55,919 nucleotides of DNA, taken from positions 1 through 55,919 of the forward strand of contig CAMNRF010000006.1 in NCBI GenBank assembly GCA_946551795.1. Reading direction: 5' to 3'. Position 1 is the stretch's first letter. Each line of letters starts with the position of its first letter. Positions 1 to 12,595 of this stretch are shown here, piece by piece. The notes beneath the pieces are model-generated. The model did no database searches. It was not told the origin of the DNA and was given only the letters and a program-made list of their open reading frames with translations. A program made the translations under genes and the position numbers. The stretch is from an uncultured Oscillibacter sp. (GTDB lineage: Bacteria > Bacillota > Clostridia > Oscillospirales > Oscillospiraceae).

Positions 1-3451
<3,451 letters not shown>

Positions 3452-3546
3452 AAACACTTACCTCCTATAAATCGCTGCCCTGCGGCAGCATTTTACCAGA
3501 CACACGGACCCCGGGGCGGTCACCCCCCGAAGCCTCATGCGCCGCC

Positions 3547-3575
3547 ATTATATCACAGGTTGTCTGGGCTGTAAA
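3547..3575 (-). promoter_or_regulatory. Sigma-A promoter for nifJ
   Basis: Reading the minus strand, TTTACA (3575-3570) and a perfect TATAAT (3552-3547) are separated by 17 bases. The predicted transcript starts about 100 bases before the nifJ ATG, leaving a GC-rich leader. Confidence 0.75.
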
Positions 3576-3666
3576 CTGGCACTTTGTTATTTTTTGCACA
3601 AGAATTTCCCTTTTCTGCGGATGGGACAAAACGTCCCTGGTTTTTTTGGCACTTTTTCAAAAAGTG

Positions 3667-3696
3667 TTTCCCATGGAAACAGGTTTGTGATATAGT
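3667..3696 (+). promoter_or_regulatory. Extended -10 promoter for yifB
   Basis: TATAGT at 3691-3696 is preceded by TGA, giving an extended -10, with a weak TTTCCC -35 at 3667-3672 (18-base spacer). It lies 33 bases before the ATG and directly before the GGGAGGTG ribosome site. Confidence 0.55.
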
Positions 3697-3728
3697 GGTG
3701 AAAAACTGGAACGGGAGGTGCCTCTTCC

Positions 3729-5246
3729 ATGGTGGTGAGCGTGCGGTCCCTGGGGCTGAATGGAATATCCGGATATGAGGTCAGCGCGGAGTGCTTTCTC
3801 TCCGGCGGCCTGCCCGCCTTTGACGTGGTGGGCCTGCCGGACACCGCCGTGCGGGAGGCCCGGGAGCGGGTGCGGGCGGCGGTGAAGAACTGCGGCGCCA
3901 AATTCCCCGTCAGCCGCATCACGGTAAACCTGGCCCCCGCGGGTCAAAAGAAGGCGGGGACCTTTTACGACCTGCCCATCTTTGTGGGAATCCTGGCCGC
4001 CGCCGGGGAGCTGCCGCCCCCGCCGCCGGACGCGGCCTTCCTGGGGGAGCTGTCCCTCACCGGGGCGGTGCGGGGCGTCCACGGCGTGCTGCCCATGGCC
4101 CTGCGGGCCCGGGAGAGCGGCATCCGGCAGCTGTTCGTCCCGGCGGAGAACGCCGCCGAGGCCACATTGGCCGGAGGATTGACGGTCTACGGCGTGGCGG
4201 ACGTCCGGTCCCTGGCGGCCCACCTCCGGGGCCAGGCGCCCCTCTCCCCCGCCCCGGTCTGGGAGCCCCCGGGAGACGAGGACGCCCTGCCGGACCTGCG
4301 GGACGTGATGGGCCAGGAGAACGTGAAGCGGGCGCTGGAGATCGCCGCCGCCGGCGGCCACAACCTGCTGATGATCGGCTCCCCCGGGGCGGGCAAGTCC
4401 ATGCTGGCAAAGCGCCTGCCCTCCATCCTGCCGGACCTGAGCCGGGCGGAGGCGTTGGCCACCTCCGCCATCTGGTCCGTGGCGGGTATGATGGACCCCC
4501 GGCGGCCCCTGCTGGTCCGCCGGCCCTTCCGCGCGCCCCACCACACCACCTCCGCCCCCGCCCTGGCGGGGGGCGGGCCCAACCTGCGGCCCGGGGAGAT
4601 CTCCCTGGCCCACAACGGCGTGCTGTTTCTGGACGAGCTGCCGGAGTTCCGCCGGGACGTGCTGGAGGCCCTGCGCCAGCCCCTGGAGGACGGGGAGGTC
4701 ACCGTGGCCCGGGTAGGGGGCACCCTGCGTCTCCCCGCCCGGTTCCAGCTGGTGTGCGCCATGAATCCCTGCCGCTGCGGCTGGCGGGGGCACCCCGACC
4801 GGCGCTGCACCTGCACGGACCGGGAGGTGGCCAAATACGTGGAGAAGATCTCCGGCCCCCTGCTGGACCGTATCGACCTCCACGTCACCGTCCCCTCTGT
4901 GGAGTACGAGGCCATGCGCCGCCGGGAGACGCCGGAGCCCTCCGCCGCGGTAAAGGCCCGGGCGGAGGCGGCCCGGGCCCTCCAGGCCCGTCGGTTCGCC
5001 GGGACGGACATCACCTGCAACGCCCGGATGTCCCCGGCCATGGTGGGGGCGTTCTGCCGGCTGGACACAGCGGGGGAAAAGCTCCTGAAGGCCGCCTTTG
5101 AGCGCCTGGGCCTCACGGCCCGGTCCCACGACCGGGTGCTGCGGGTGGCCCGCACCATCGCGGACCTGGAGGGGGAGGCGGACATCGGAGCCGCCCATCT
5201 GGCGGAGGCCATCCAATATCGAAATACGGATATTTTAAAGGGATAA
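3729..5246 (+). CDS. comM: YifB/ComM family Mg-chelatase-like AAA+ ATPase
   Basis: A 505-residue AAA+ ATPase of the YifB/ComM family; ComM of Gram-negative bacteria is a helicase that promotes branch migration during natural transformation, and the Bacillota members are less studied. Domains: an N-terminal ChlI/Lon-protease-like fold (about 1-165; SRITVNLAPA motif), then an Mg-chelatase AAA+ core with Walker A GSPGAGKS at 217-224 and Walker B VLFLDELPEF, followed by a Cys-rich insertion (NPCRCGW...RCTC) that probably binds a metal, and a C-terminal lid domain. Length is typical. The ATG at 3729 follows GGGAGGTG with good spacing. The gene is monocistronic: it has its own promoter and ends in a strong hairpin. 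Family is certain; a role in DNA uptake here is inference. Confidence 0.93.
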   Translation: MVVSVRSLGLNGISGYEVSAECFLSGGLPAFDVVGLPDTAVREARERVRAAVKNCGAKFPVSRITVNLAPAGQKKAGTFYDLPIFVGILAAAGELPPPPPDAAFLGELSLTGAVRGVHGVLPMALRARESGIRQLFVPAENAAEATLAGGLTVYGVADVRSLAAHLRGQAPLSPAPVWEPPGDEDALPDLRDVMGQENVKRALEIAAAGGHNLLMIGSPGAGKSMLAKRLPSILPDLSRAEALATSAIWSVAGMMDPRRPLLVRRPFRAPHHTTSAPALAGGGPNLRPGEISLAHNGVLFLDELPEFRRDVLEALRQPLEDGEVTVARVGGTLRLPARFQLVCAMNPCRCGWRGHPDRRCTCTDREVAKYVEKISGPLLDRIDLHVTVPSVEYEAMRRRETPEPSAAVKARAEAARALQARRFAGTDITCNARMSPAMVGAFCRLDTAGEKLLKAAFERLGLTARSHDRVLRVARTIADLEGEADIGAAHLAEAIQYRNTDILKG

Positions 5247-5248
5247 CC

Positions 5249-5285
5249 AAAAGGAGGGCCGCCTGCAAAGGCGGCCCTCCTTTTG
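5249..5285 (+). terminator. Rho-independent terminator after yifB
   Basis: A 15-bp perfect stem (AAAAGGAGGGCCGCC paired with its complement, six-base loop) ends in TTTT. It insulates yifB from the efflux operon. Confidence 0.85.
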
Positions 5286-5334
5286 TGTGTCTCCGAATTC
5301 ACGAAATCTTAACAGATCTCCCCGGAAAATGGGA

Positions 5335-5397
5335 TTGACAGCTTGCCGCCCCCCGTGTATAATCAGTGACAATCTGTCATAAAGTGACAAAGTGTCA
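5335..5397 (+). promoter_or_regulatory. Consensus promoter with two TetR-type operators
   Basis: TTGACA (5335-5340) and TATAAT (5358-5363) are both perfect, with a 17-base spacer. Starting four bases downstream are two palindromes of identical design, TGACA-N3-TGTCA, at 5367-5379 and 5385-5397, with centres 18 bp apart. They cover the predicted +1 and early transcript and end 21 bases before the regulator ATG. This arrangement fits autorepression by the TetR protein encoded next; the assignment of operator to protein is inferred from position. Confidence 0.8.
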
Positions 5398-5418
5398 TTT
5401 CCTGGGAGGAGGGAGCAT

Positions 5419-6060
5419 ATGTGTACGGAGACGTTCCTCCGCCTGCCGGAGGAGAAGCGGGGCCGCTTCCTGGAAGCGGCCTGGGGCGAATTTACACGGG
5501 TGAAATTCGCCGACGCCTCCATCAATCAGATCGTCCGGCACGCGGGAATTCCCCGGGGGAGCTTTTACCAGTACTTCACCGATAAGGAGGATCTGTTCGC
5601 CTATCTTCTCCAGGCCGTGCGGGAGCAGTTTGTCCAGCTCTTCGCCCGGCTGCTGGCGGAGAACGGCGGCGATATTTTCCGGATGCAGCTGGCGGCCTAT
5701 GACTGCATCAGCCGGGAGATGGACCCCGGGCAGCTGCGGGACCGGTTCATCCAGGTGATCCGGCTGAATCCGGGCATGGATCTCAAGCGGCTGATCATCG
5801 GAGACCCGGACATCTCCGCCGCGCCCCTGATGGAGAAAATCGACCTCTCGGCGCTGCGGAGGAAGGACCCCGCCTTTGTGCGCAGCACCGTGCTGCTGAC
5901 CTCCATGGTCATGGTGCCCGCCGTCATGGACAGCCTGACCTGCCCGGAGCGGCGGGACGAGCGGCGGCGGGAGATGGAGGAGCAGCTGGAGATCATCAGA
6001 GACGGGGCCTGCCAGAGAGGCATGTGCCCGTGGAAAGAGCATAGGAGGAAGCAGGTATGA
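5419..6060 (+). CDS. TetR/AcrR family transcriptional regulator
   Basis: A 213-residue TetR-family repressor. The N-terminal 60 residues carry the family helix-turn-helix, including SINQIVRHAGIPRGSFYQYF, the classic recognition-helix region; the remainder is an all-helical ligand/dimerisation domain. The start chosen is the ATG at 5419, preceded by GGAGGAGGG; an ATG-like start further upstream would fall inside the operator. The stop codon overlaps the start of the next gene (ATGA), so regulator and efflux genes are translationally coupled. It most likely represses this operon through the two palindromes just upstream and is released by a pump substrate; the ligand is unknown. Confidence 0.92.
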   Translation: MCTETFLRLPEEKRGRFLEAAWGEFTRVKFADASINQIVRHAGIPRGSFYQYFTDKEDLFAYLLQAVREQFVQLFARLLAENGGDIFRMQLAAYDCISREMDPGQLRDRFIQVIRLNPGMDLKRLIIGDPDISAAPLMEKIDLSALRRKDPAFVRSTVLLTSMVMVPAVMDSLTCPERRDERRREMEEQLEIIRDGACQRGMCPWKEHRRKQV

Positions 6061-7457
6061 GACAAAGAGTCATTGCCCTTCTGCTGGCGCTGGCGGTGCT
6101 GGCGTCGGTGTGCGCCGTGTCCGCCCTGGCGGAGGAGCGCGCCGCCCCGGCGGAGTCCGCGGAGACGGCGGAGCCCGTCCCGGAGGGAGAGAGCGCCGCC
6201 GGAGACGGGGAGGCCGCCGGAGAGGAAGAGGCTGCGGAGGAACCCGTCCCCACCCCGGCGGGACCGGACCTGGCGGAGAACGTCACCATCCAGCCGGACC
6301 CCCTGGGAGAGGTGAGCTTTGCCAATGTGGAGCGCCGGATGCGGGAGAACAACCTTCAGCTTCTGGCCCTGGAGCAGAGCGTGCTGTCCATCGAGGACAT
6401 TGATTACGACAAGCTCTACGACAAGCTCTGGCACCAGCTCAACGACCTTGCCCAGGCTCAGTGGGGGCTGGTACAGGCCTCCAGCGCCATGCGCTCCCTG
6501 AGCCAGATTCCGGGCTCCGGCGTCACTTACAGCGACTATGAGTACCACAGCACCTATGACCAGCTGGACCGGGCCTATGACGCCGTGCGGGAGCAGTTCG
6601 ACGCCATCGTGGACGGCGACATGCAGAAGGACAACGCCGACGTGGTCCGCCAGCTGAACAACCTCCAGGACCAGATCGTCATGGCGGGGGAGTCGCTGTA
6701 CGCGGCCCTGACGTCCATGGAGGGCCAGGAAGCCGCTCTCCGGCGGCAGCTGGAGGGATTGGACCGCACCGTGGAGGAGATGGAGCTGCGGTACCAGCTG
6801 GGCCAGATCTCCGCCATGCAGCTCGCGGAGGTGAAGTCCGGCCGGACCGCCCTGGAGAGCGGCCTGGCCACCCTGGGGATGAACGTGAAAAACTACAAGC
6901 TCCAGCTGGAGATGCTCATCGGCGCGGAACAGACCGGGGAGATCGCCCTGGGCCCCCTGCCGGAGGTGACGGCGGAGCAGCTGGCGGAGATGGACCTGGA
7001 AAGGGACCTGGCCGCCGCCAAGGAGCGGAGCTACGAGCTCTACGACGCGGAGAAGACCCTGGAGGACGCCCGGGACCAGTACAAGGAGGACGCCGACAAC
7101 TGGGCCTACAGCGAAAAACAGATGGAGTACCGCAACGCCAAGCGCACCTGGCAGGCGGCCCAGTATACATACAACAACACCGTGCAGAACTACGAGCTGA
7201 AATTCCGCACCCTCTACGCCCAGGTGGGGGACTACCACCAGATCTGGGAGGCCGCCAAGGTGTCTCTCGCCTGTGAGCAGTCGTCCTACGCCGCCTCGGA
7301 GCTGAAATTCCAGCAGGGGACCATCTCCCGCAACGCCCTGCTGACGGCGGGAGACGACCTGCGAGAGGCGGAGGAGAAGGTCCGCTCCGCCGCGGGAGAC
7401 CTGTTTTCCACCTACAACACCTACTGCTGGGCCGTTCAGCACGGCATCCTGAATTGA
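6057..7457 (+). CDS. TolC-family-like coiled-coil efflux protein
   Basis: A 466-residue secreted protein. Residues 1-25 form a signal peptide ending at an Ala-rich cleavage region; 26-85 is a low-complexity Ala/Glu/Pro linker; the rest is long amphipathic helices with the TolC repeat signature ELRYQLGQISAMQLAEVKSG, and heptad-rich segments such as ETAEKTL-like DAEKTLEDARDQYKEDA. It shows no obvious alternating beta-barrel strands. In diderms the TolC family forms the outer-membrane duct of tripartite pumps; in a Gram-positive host the protein would lie between membrane and wall, perhaps bracing the adaptor and pump. It overlaps the regulator stop codon by 4 bases and is followed within 11 bases by the adaptor gene. 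Family assignment is good, function inferred. Confidence 0.8.
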   Translation: MRQRVIALLLALAVLASVCAVSALAEERAAPAESAETAEPVPEGESAAGDGEAAGEEEAAEEPVPTPAGPDLAENVTIQPDPLGEVSFANVERRMRENNLQLLALEQSVLSIEDIDYDKLYDKLWHQLNDLAQAQWGLVQASSAMRSLSQIPGSGVTYSDYEYHSTYDQLDRAYDAVREQFDAIVDGDMQKDNADVVRQLNNLQDQIVMAGESLYAALTSMEGQEAALRRQLEGLDRTVEEMELRYQLGQISAMQLAEVKSGRTALESGLATLGMNVKNYKLQLEMLIGAEQTGEIALGPLPEVTAEQLAEMDLERDLAAAKERSYELYDAEKTLEDARDQYKEDADNWAYSEKQMEYRNAKRTWQAAQYTYNNTVQNYELKFRTLYAQVGDYHQIWEAAKVSLACEQSSYAASELKFQQGTISRNALLTAGDDLREAEEKVRSAAGDLFSTYNTYCWAVQHGILN

Positions 7458-7468
7458 GGAGGACATCC

Positions 7469-8644
7469 ATGAGCAGATCGAGAAAAACCGCCGCGCTTCT
7501 GCCGGCGCTGGCCCTGGCGCTGGCCCTGACCGCCTGCGGCGGGGAGGCGGCGCGGGACGGGGACGAAAATCCGGAGGCGGCGGGTGTCGCCGTCCAGGTG
7601 GAGACCGTGGTCCAGGACACCATCGCCGCGGAGAACAGGGTCTCCGGCAAGATCTCCGCGGACAACGAGACCGTCATCATGATCGCCTCCACCGCCAAGT
7701 GCACCGCCGTGTACTTCGAGGCCGGCGACCAGGTGGAGGCCGGGGACATCCTCTGCACGCTGGAGCTGGGCAGCGCCCTGGCCAACTACAACGCCGCCCG
7801 CATCGGCTACAACGGCGCCGTCCAGAGCTACAACGACCAGAAGGCCGTTCTGGACAAACAGGTCCAGCTGGCGGCGGACAATGTGAGCAACACCCGGGCC
7901 CTCTTCGAGATCGGCGCCGCCTCCCAGCTGGAGGTGGACCAGGCGGAGCTGAACTACTCCAACGCCGTGGCGGGGCGGAACTCCGCCCTCACCCAGCTGG
8001 AGTCCGGCATCCAGAGCGCCAAGTCCGGCCTGGAGCAGCTGGACACCGCCCTGGAGAACGTGGACGCCGACGGCAACGTCATCGCCCCCATGGCGGGGAC
8101 GCTGGTGACCATGAGCGCCGTGGAGAACAGCTTCATCTCCAACTCCATGCCCCTGGCGGTGATCGACGGGCCGGACCAGATGAAGGTCTCCGTCTCCGTG
8201 TCCGAGGCCCTGGTGCCCAAGATCACCATCGGCGCCCAGGCGGACGTGTACGTCAGCGCCGTGGACGAGAGCTTCTCCGCCGTCATCCGTTCCGTGGAGC
8301 AGGCGGCCAATGTGCAGACCCGGCTCTACACCGTCACCCTCACCGTCCCGGCGGACGTGGGAGGGCTGCTCTCCGGCATGTTCGCCGACGTGACCTTCTT
8401 CACCGACGTCTCCCAGAACGCCGTGGTGGTGCCCACGGAGTCCATCCTCACCAGCGGCGGCGTGCAGTACGCCTACGTGGTGGAGGACGGGACCGCCCGG
8501 TATGTGGAGGTCACCACCGGCCTCACCGGCAACGGCGTCACCGAGGTGACCAGCGGCCTTGCGGCGGGGCAGCAGCTGGTGACCGTGGGCCAGGCCTACC
8601 TCCACGAGGGGGACCCCGTCCGGGTGGTCTCCGGGGAGGGTTAA
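7469..8644 (+). CDS. RND efflux adaptor (HlyD/membrane-fusion family) lipoprotein
   Basis: A 391-residue membrane-fusion protein that links an RND pump to an exit protein. The N-terminus is a lipoprotein signal with lipobox LTAC (Cys 23). A barrel-sandwich (lipoyl-like) half-motif appears at residues about 50-95 (KCTAVYFEAGDQVEAGDILCTLE), then a helical hairpin, the second half-motif (NVIAPMAGTLVTMSAVENSF), a beta-barrel and a membrane-proximal domain. The ATG at 7469 is chosen because GAGGAGG precedes it by five bases; an upstream in-frame start would destroy the signal peptide's positively charged N-terminus placement. It sits between the TolC-like gene and the pump gene, 6 bases from the latter. 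Confidence 0.9.
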   Translation: MSRSRKTAALLPALALALALTACGGEAARDGDENPEAAGVAVQVETVVQDTIAAENRVSGKISADNETVIMIASTAKCTAVYFEAGDQVEAGDILCTLELGSALANYNAARIGYNGAVQSYNDQKAVLDKQVQLAADNVSNTRALFEIGAASQLEVDQAELNYSNAVAGRNSALTQLESGIQSAKSGLEQLDTALENVDADGNVIAPMAGTLVTMSAVENSFISNSMPLAVIDGPDQMKVSVSVSEALVPKITIGAQADVYVSAVDESFSAVIRSVEQAANVQTRLYTVTLTVPADVGGLLSGMFADVTFFTDVSQNAVVVPTESILTSGGVQYAYVVEDGTARYVEVTTGLTGNGVTEVTSGLAAGQQLVTVGQAYLHEGDPVRVVSGEG

Positions 8645-8650
8645 GGCCCC

Positions 8651-11600
8651 ATGAGTGTTTCAAAGTTCTGTATCCAGCATAAGGTGGCCACCCTCCTGGC
8701 GGTGATCATGATCACCGTGTTCGGCCTGGTGTTTGCCACCCAGCTGCAGATGGCCCTGATGCCGGAGATGGAGGCCCCCATGGCCATGGTGGTCTGCTAC
8801 TACAACGGGGCCAACCCCAGCGACATCGAGGAGCTGATCACCCGCCCCCTGGAGTCCGCCGTCATGTCGGTCTCCGGCGTGGACGAGGTCTCCTCCACCT
8901 CCGCCGACAGCATGTGCCAGCTCCAGATCACCTATGTGGAGGGCACGGATCTGGACATCGCCGCCACCAAGCTGCGGGAGCAGTTTGACCGGCTGAGCCT
9001 GCCGGAGGACGCCATCGACCCCGTCATCGTGAACCTGAACCTCAGCGAGCTGATGCCCACGGCCATGGTGGCCCTGGCGGGGGACGATCTGGCGGAGCTC
9101 CAGGCCCTGGCGGAGGACACCGTGGCCCCGGCCCTGGAGCGCATCGACGGCGTGGCCCAGGTGACGGTCAACGGCGGCGTGACCCAGAAGATCGCCGTGG
9201 AGCTGGACGCCACCCGGGCCGCCGGCCTGGGGCTCTCCACCGCTCAGGTCTCCCAGTTCCTGGCGGGGCAGAACCTGCTCTACCCCGGCGGCAGCATGGA
9301 GAACGGCTCCAAGACCCTCACCGTCAGCACCGACGCCAAGTTCCAGTCCGTGGAGGACGTGGCCAATATGCTCCTCACCCTGCCCACCGGCGGCGTGATC
9401 CGCCTCAGCGAGGTGGCGGACGTGGCTCTGGAGACGGAGGCCTCCGACGCCTCCGCCAAGGTGGACGGCACCGCCTGCGTGGTTCTCCAGATCTCCAAGC
9501 AGTCCGGCGCCAACGAGGCCGCCGCCGCCAAGGCCGTGGAAAAGCGCCTGGCGGAACTCCGGGAGGAGAATCCCTCCATCGTGTACAGCGTGCCCTACAG
9601 CGCGGCGGAGTACATCGACATGTCCGTCAGCGCCGCCTTCCAGAACATCCTCCAGGGCGTGCTGCTGGCCGCCGTGGTGGTGTTCCTCTTCCTGCGCCGG
9701 GGCGGCGCCACCATGACCATCGTGGTGTCCATGCCCGTGTGCATCCTGACGGTGTTCATCCTGATGAATGCCATGGATCTGACGCTGAACATGATGACCC
9801 TGGGCGGCGTGGCCATGGGCGTGGGCATGATCGTGGACAACTCCATCGTGGTGCTGGAGAACATCTACCGCTTCGCCGCCGAGGGCCGCGACCGCATGAG
9901 CGCCTGCGTGGACGGCACCAAAGAGGTCACCACCTCCGTGCTGGCCTCCACCCTCACCACCCTGGCGGTGTTCGTCCCCCTGGGGATGGTGACGGGCCTC
10001 GCGGGCATGATGTTCCGGGACTTCTGCCTCACCATCGCCTCGCTGATTTTCGCCTCCCTGGTCATCGCCCTGGCCCTGGTGCCCCTTCTGTGCTACATGC
10101 TGCTGGACGAGGAGAAGGTCCGCCGCCAGCGGCTGAGACAGGCGGAGAAAACGCCGAACGCCGTCCTGGCCAGAATCGGCGGCTGGATCAAACGGCTCTA
10201 CGCGTTCTACCTGCGGACCCTGGACTACTTCGTCCACCACCTCAAGGCCGGGATGCTGGCCTCTGCGGCGCTGGTGATTGTCTTCGCCGTGCCGGTCTTC
10301 GCCACCACCATGGTGCTGATGCCGGACATGGACCAGGGGCAGGTCACCGTCAGCGTCTCCATGCCCATCGGGTCGGAGATGGAGGAGTCCGCCGCCATCG
10401 CGGACCGCATCTCCGCCATCGCCCGGGAGGAGATTCCGGAGCTGGAGGAGCTGTACTACATCGCCCAGGACGAGTCCGTCACCCTGATGCTGAACCTGAC
10501 CAGCAAGGGCCAGCGCAGCCGCAGCAGCTTCGACATCGCCGACGGCCTGCGCCCCCTGCTGCAGGACATCGCCGGATGCGAGATCACCGTGGACGCCTCC
10601 AGCACCATGGGCATGATGGGCGGCAGCGACATCAGCCTGGACATCACCGGCGTGGACTACGCCACGCTCTCCATGATCGCCGACGACCTGGCGGCCCGAA
10701 TCGCCCGGCTGCCGGACGCCATCGACGTGCAGTCGTCCCTGGCGGAGCAGGTGCCCCAGGTGAAGGTCACCGTGAACCGGGAGGCGGCGGCCCAGTACGG
10801 ACTCACCGCGGCCTCCATCGGCATGGCGGTCCGCTCGGAGCTGACGGGCAGCACCGCCACCACCGTCATGATCTCCAACCGGGAGCTGGACGTGGTGGTC
10901 CGGGGCGACGGCAGCGCCAAGGAGAGCCTGGACGCCCTGCGCTCCATGCCCGTTACCACCGCCCTGGGCGGCACGGTGCCCCTGGGCTCCGTGGCGGATG
11001 TGTCCGTGGTCCAGGAGCCCCAGAGCATCTCCCGGGTGAACCAGTCCCGGCAGGTGCGGGTCACCGGCTCCACCCTCAGCGGCGACACCACCGCCATGAC
11101 CCGAGAGATCCGGGCCATTCTGGCGGACTACCAGATGCCGGAGGGATATACCGCGGAGATCAGCGGCAGCTATGAGAGCATGATAGAGAGCTTCTCCGAC
11201 CTGCTGCTGGCCCTGCTGGTGGCCCTGGGCCTGGTGTATTTCGTGCTGGCAGCCCAGTTCGAGTCCTTCCTGATGCCGGTGATCGTCATGATGATCCTGC
11301 CGGTGGCCTTCGCTGGGGCCCTCTTCGCCCTGCCCCTGTGCGGAAAGGACCTCTCCATCATCTCCCTGGTGGCCCTCATCATGCTGGCGGGCACGGTGGT
11401 CAACAACTCCATCATCCTGGTGGAGTACATCAAGATCCGCCGGGAGATGGGGGAAACGCGGGAGACCGCCATTCTCAACGCCTGTCCCCTGCGCATCCGC
11501 CCCATCATGATGACCACCCTCACCACGGTGCTGGCCATGGTGCCCATGGCCGCGGGAATCGGCGAGACCAACGAGCTGATGAGCGACATGGGCGTGGTGA

Positions 11601-11752
11601 TGATCAGCGGCATGGTGATCTCCACCGTGATCACGCTGGTGTTCACCCCCGTGTTCTACTCCGTCATCGACGATTTGAGCCACATTTTCCGCCGCCGGAA
11701 GAAGGCCCTCCCCCAGGCGGAAGAGGAGCCCGCCCCCGCCGGCGCGCAGTGA
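8651..11752 (+). CDS. RND-family efflux pump, HAE1/AcrB-like
   Basis: A 1033-residue proton-driven exporter with the standard duplicated RND layout: TM1 near residues 13-33, a large periplasmic-type loop, TM2-6 (about 335-480), TM7 near 535, a second large loop, and TM8-12 to about 1005. The first repeat carries the family motif GVAMGVGMIVDNSIVVLENIYR, including the Asp of the proton relay; the second repeat has the expected LVALIMLAGTVVNNSIILVEYIK counterpart. Length is exactly that of AcrB-class pumps. It is the last gene of the TetR operon and ends in a strong hairpin. Substrate cannot be read from sequence; the regulator and adaptor point to drugs, bile acids or fatty compounds. Confidence 0.95.
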   Translation: MSVSKFCIQHKVATLLAVIMITVFGLVFATQLQMALMPEMEAPMAMVVCYYNGANPSDIEELITRPLESAVMSVSGVDEVSSTSADSMCQLQITYVEGTDLDIAATKLREQFDRLSLPEDAIDPVIVNLNLSELMPTAMVALAGDDLAELQALAEDTVAPALERIDGVAQVTVNGGVTQKIAVELDATRAAGLGLSTAQVSQFLAGQNLLYPGGSMENGSKTLTVSTDAKFQSVEDVANMLLTLPTGGVIRLSEVADVALETEASDASAKVDGTACVVLQISKQSGANEAAAAKAVEKRLAELREENPSIVYSVPYSAAEYIDMSVSAAFQNILQGVLLAAVVVFLFLRRGGATMTIVVSMPVCILTVFILMNAMDLTLNMMTLGGVAMGVGMIVDNSIVVLENIYRFAAEGRDRMSACVDGTKEVTTSVLASTLTTLAVFVPLGMVTGLAGMMFRDFCLTIASLIFASLVIALALVPLLCYMLLDEEKVRRQRLRQAEKTPNAVLARIGGWIKRLYAFYLRTLDYFVHHLKAGMLASAALVIVFAVPVFATTMVLMPDMDQGQVTVSVSMPIGSEMEESAAIADRISAIAREEIPELEELYYIAQDESVTLMLNLTSKGQRSRSSFDIADGLRPLLQDIAGCEITVDASSTMGMMGGSDISLDITGVDYATLSMIADDLAARIARLPDAIDVQSSLAEQVPQVKVTVNREAAAQYGLTAASIGMAVRSELTGSTATTVMISNRELDVVVRGDGSAKESLDALRSMPVTTALGGTVPLGSVADVSVVQEPQSISRVNQSRQVRVTGSTLSGDTTAMTREIRAILADYQMPEGYTAEISGSYESMIESFSDLLLALLVALGLVYFVLAAQFESFLMPVIVMMILPVAFAGALFALPLCGKDLSIISLVALIMLAGTVVNNSIILVEYIKIRREMGETRETAILNACPLRIRPIMMTTLTTVLAMVPMAAGIGETNELMSDMGVVMISGMVISTVITLVFTPVFYSVIDDLSHIFRRRKKALPQAEEEPAPAGAQ

Positions 11753-11753
11753 A

Positions 11754-11791
11754 AGCGTCCCCCCGGAAGCAGCCGCTTCCGGGGGGACGCT
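11754..11791. terminator. Bidirectional terminator between the RND operon and tmk
   Basis: A 17-bp perfect stem (AGCGTCCCCCCGGAAGC and complement) with the four-base loop AGCC sits two bases after the pump stop codon and three before the tmk stop codon, serving both convergent genes. Confidence 0.8.
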
Positions 11792-11794
11792 GCT

Positions 11795-12427
11795 CTAGTC
11801 AAACAGATGGGCGGCGGCGGCCCAGACCCGCTCCGCCACGGTCTCCGCGTCCGCGTCCGCGTCCACGGTCAGCACGGTCTCCGTGTCCCGCAGCCGCTGG
11901 AAGGCCTCCAGGTACTTCTCCCGGGTGGCGGTGAGACGGTCCTCCCTCTCAAAGAGCTCCGTGTGGGACCGGTTCCGGCCGATCCGCTCCAGCGCCCGGG
12001 AGACGGGCACGTCTAAAAAGATGGTGGCGTCGGGCCGCAGCAGCTCCGCGCTGAGGCGGTTGCTCTGGATAAGCCAGTCCAGATCCACCTCCACGCCCTG
12101 GTAGGCGTAGGAGGAGAAGTAGTACCGGTCCGTCACCACGGTGACGCCGCTTCGCACCTGCCGTAAGATCCCGTCCCGGGGGTTCACCAGGTGGTCCAGC
12201 CGGTCGGCGGTGAAGAGCCCCGCGATGACCCGTCCGTCCGCCGCCATCCGCCCGGTGAGAATCTGCCGGAGCATGGCTCCCACAGGGCCGTCGGAGGGCT
12301 CCTGGGTGCCGCGGCACTGGACGCCCCGTTCCCGGAGGCGCTCCAGCAGCAGCTGGAGCTGGGTGCTCTTTCCGGAACCGTCGATGCCCTCCAGGGCCAG
12401 GAAGCGGCCCTTTTTCTGTTCGTTCAT
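11795..12427 (-). CDS. tmk: Thymidylate kinase
   Basis: Phosphorylates dTMP to dTDP for DNA synthesis; cytosolic. The product is 210 residues, the normal length. The P-loop ALEGIDGSGKST lies at the N-terminus, the DRYYFSSYAYQG motif (DRY/H region of the family) near residue 95, and the LID region with ERIGRNRSHTELFE near 145. The start at 12427 is chosen because a GAGGT ribosome site precedes it and because the kinase fold begins immediately; extending upstream adds unconserved residues. It stands alone, convergent with the efflux pump and divergent from serC, rather than in the tmk-holB cluster common in Bacillota. Confidence 0.95.
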   Translation of the reverse strand: MNEQKKGRFLALEGIDGSGKSTQLQLLLERLRERGVQCRGTQEPSDGPVGAMLRQILTGRMAADGRVIAGLFTADRLDHLVNPRDGILRQVRSGVTVVTDRYYFSSYAYQGVEVDLDWLIQSNRLSAELLRPDATIFLDVPVSRALERIGRNRSHTELFEREDRLTATREKYLEAFQRLRDTETVLTVDADADAETVAERVWAAAAHLFD

Positions 12428-12595
12428 AGAATGACCTCGCTTTTTCGTTTGACCCATTTTACCACAGTTCCGCTCCGGCTTCAAGCGGTACGGCCATTGG
12501 AAAGGCTCTCTCCCAAGCGGCCGGTGCTGAAAGCCCGGGCCGGAGATTCCGGCAGGGCGGCCCCAGGCCGCCTGCCGCCGCCGAATCTGAAAATC

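Noticed and set aside
8660-11683. A 1007-codon open frame antisense to the RND pump
   Set aside because: His/Gly/Gln-rich low-complexity translation with no ribosome site; shadow of the pump gene.
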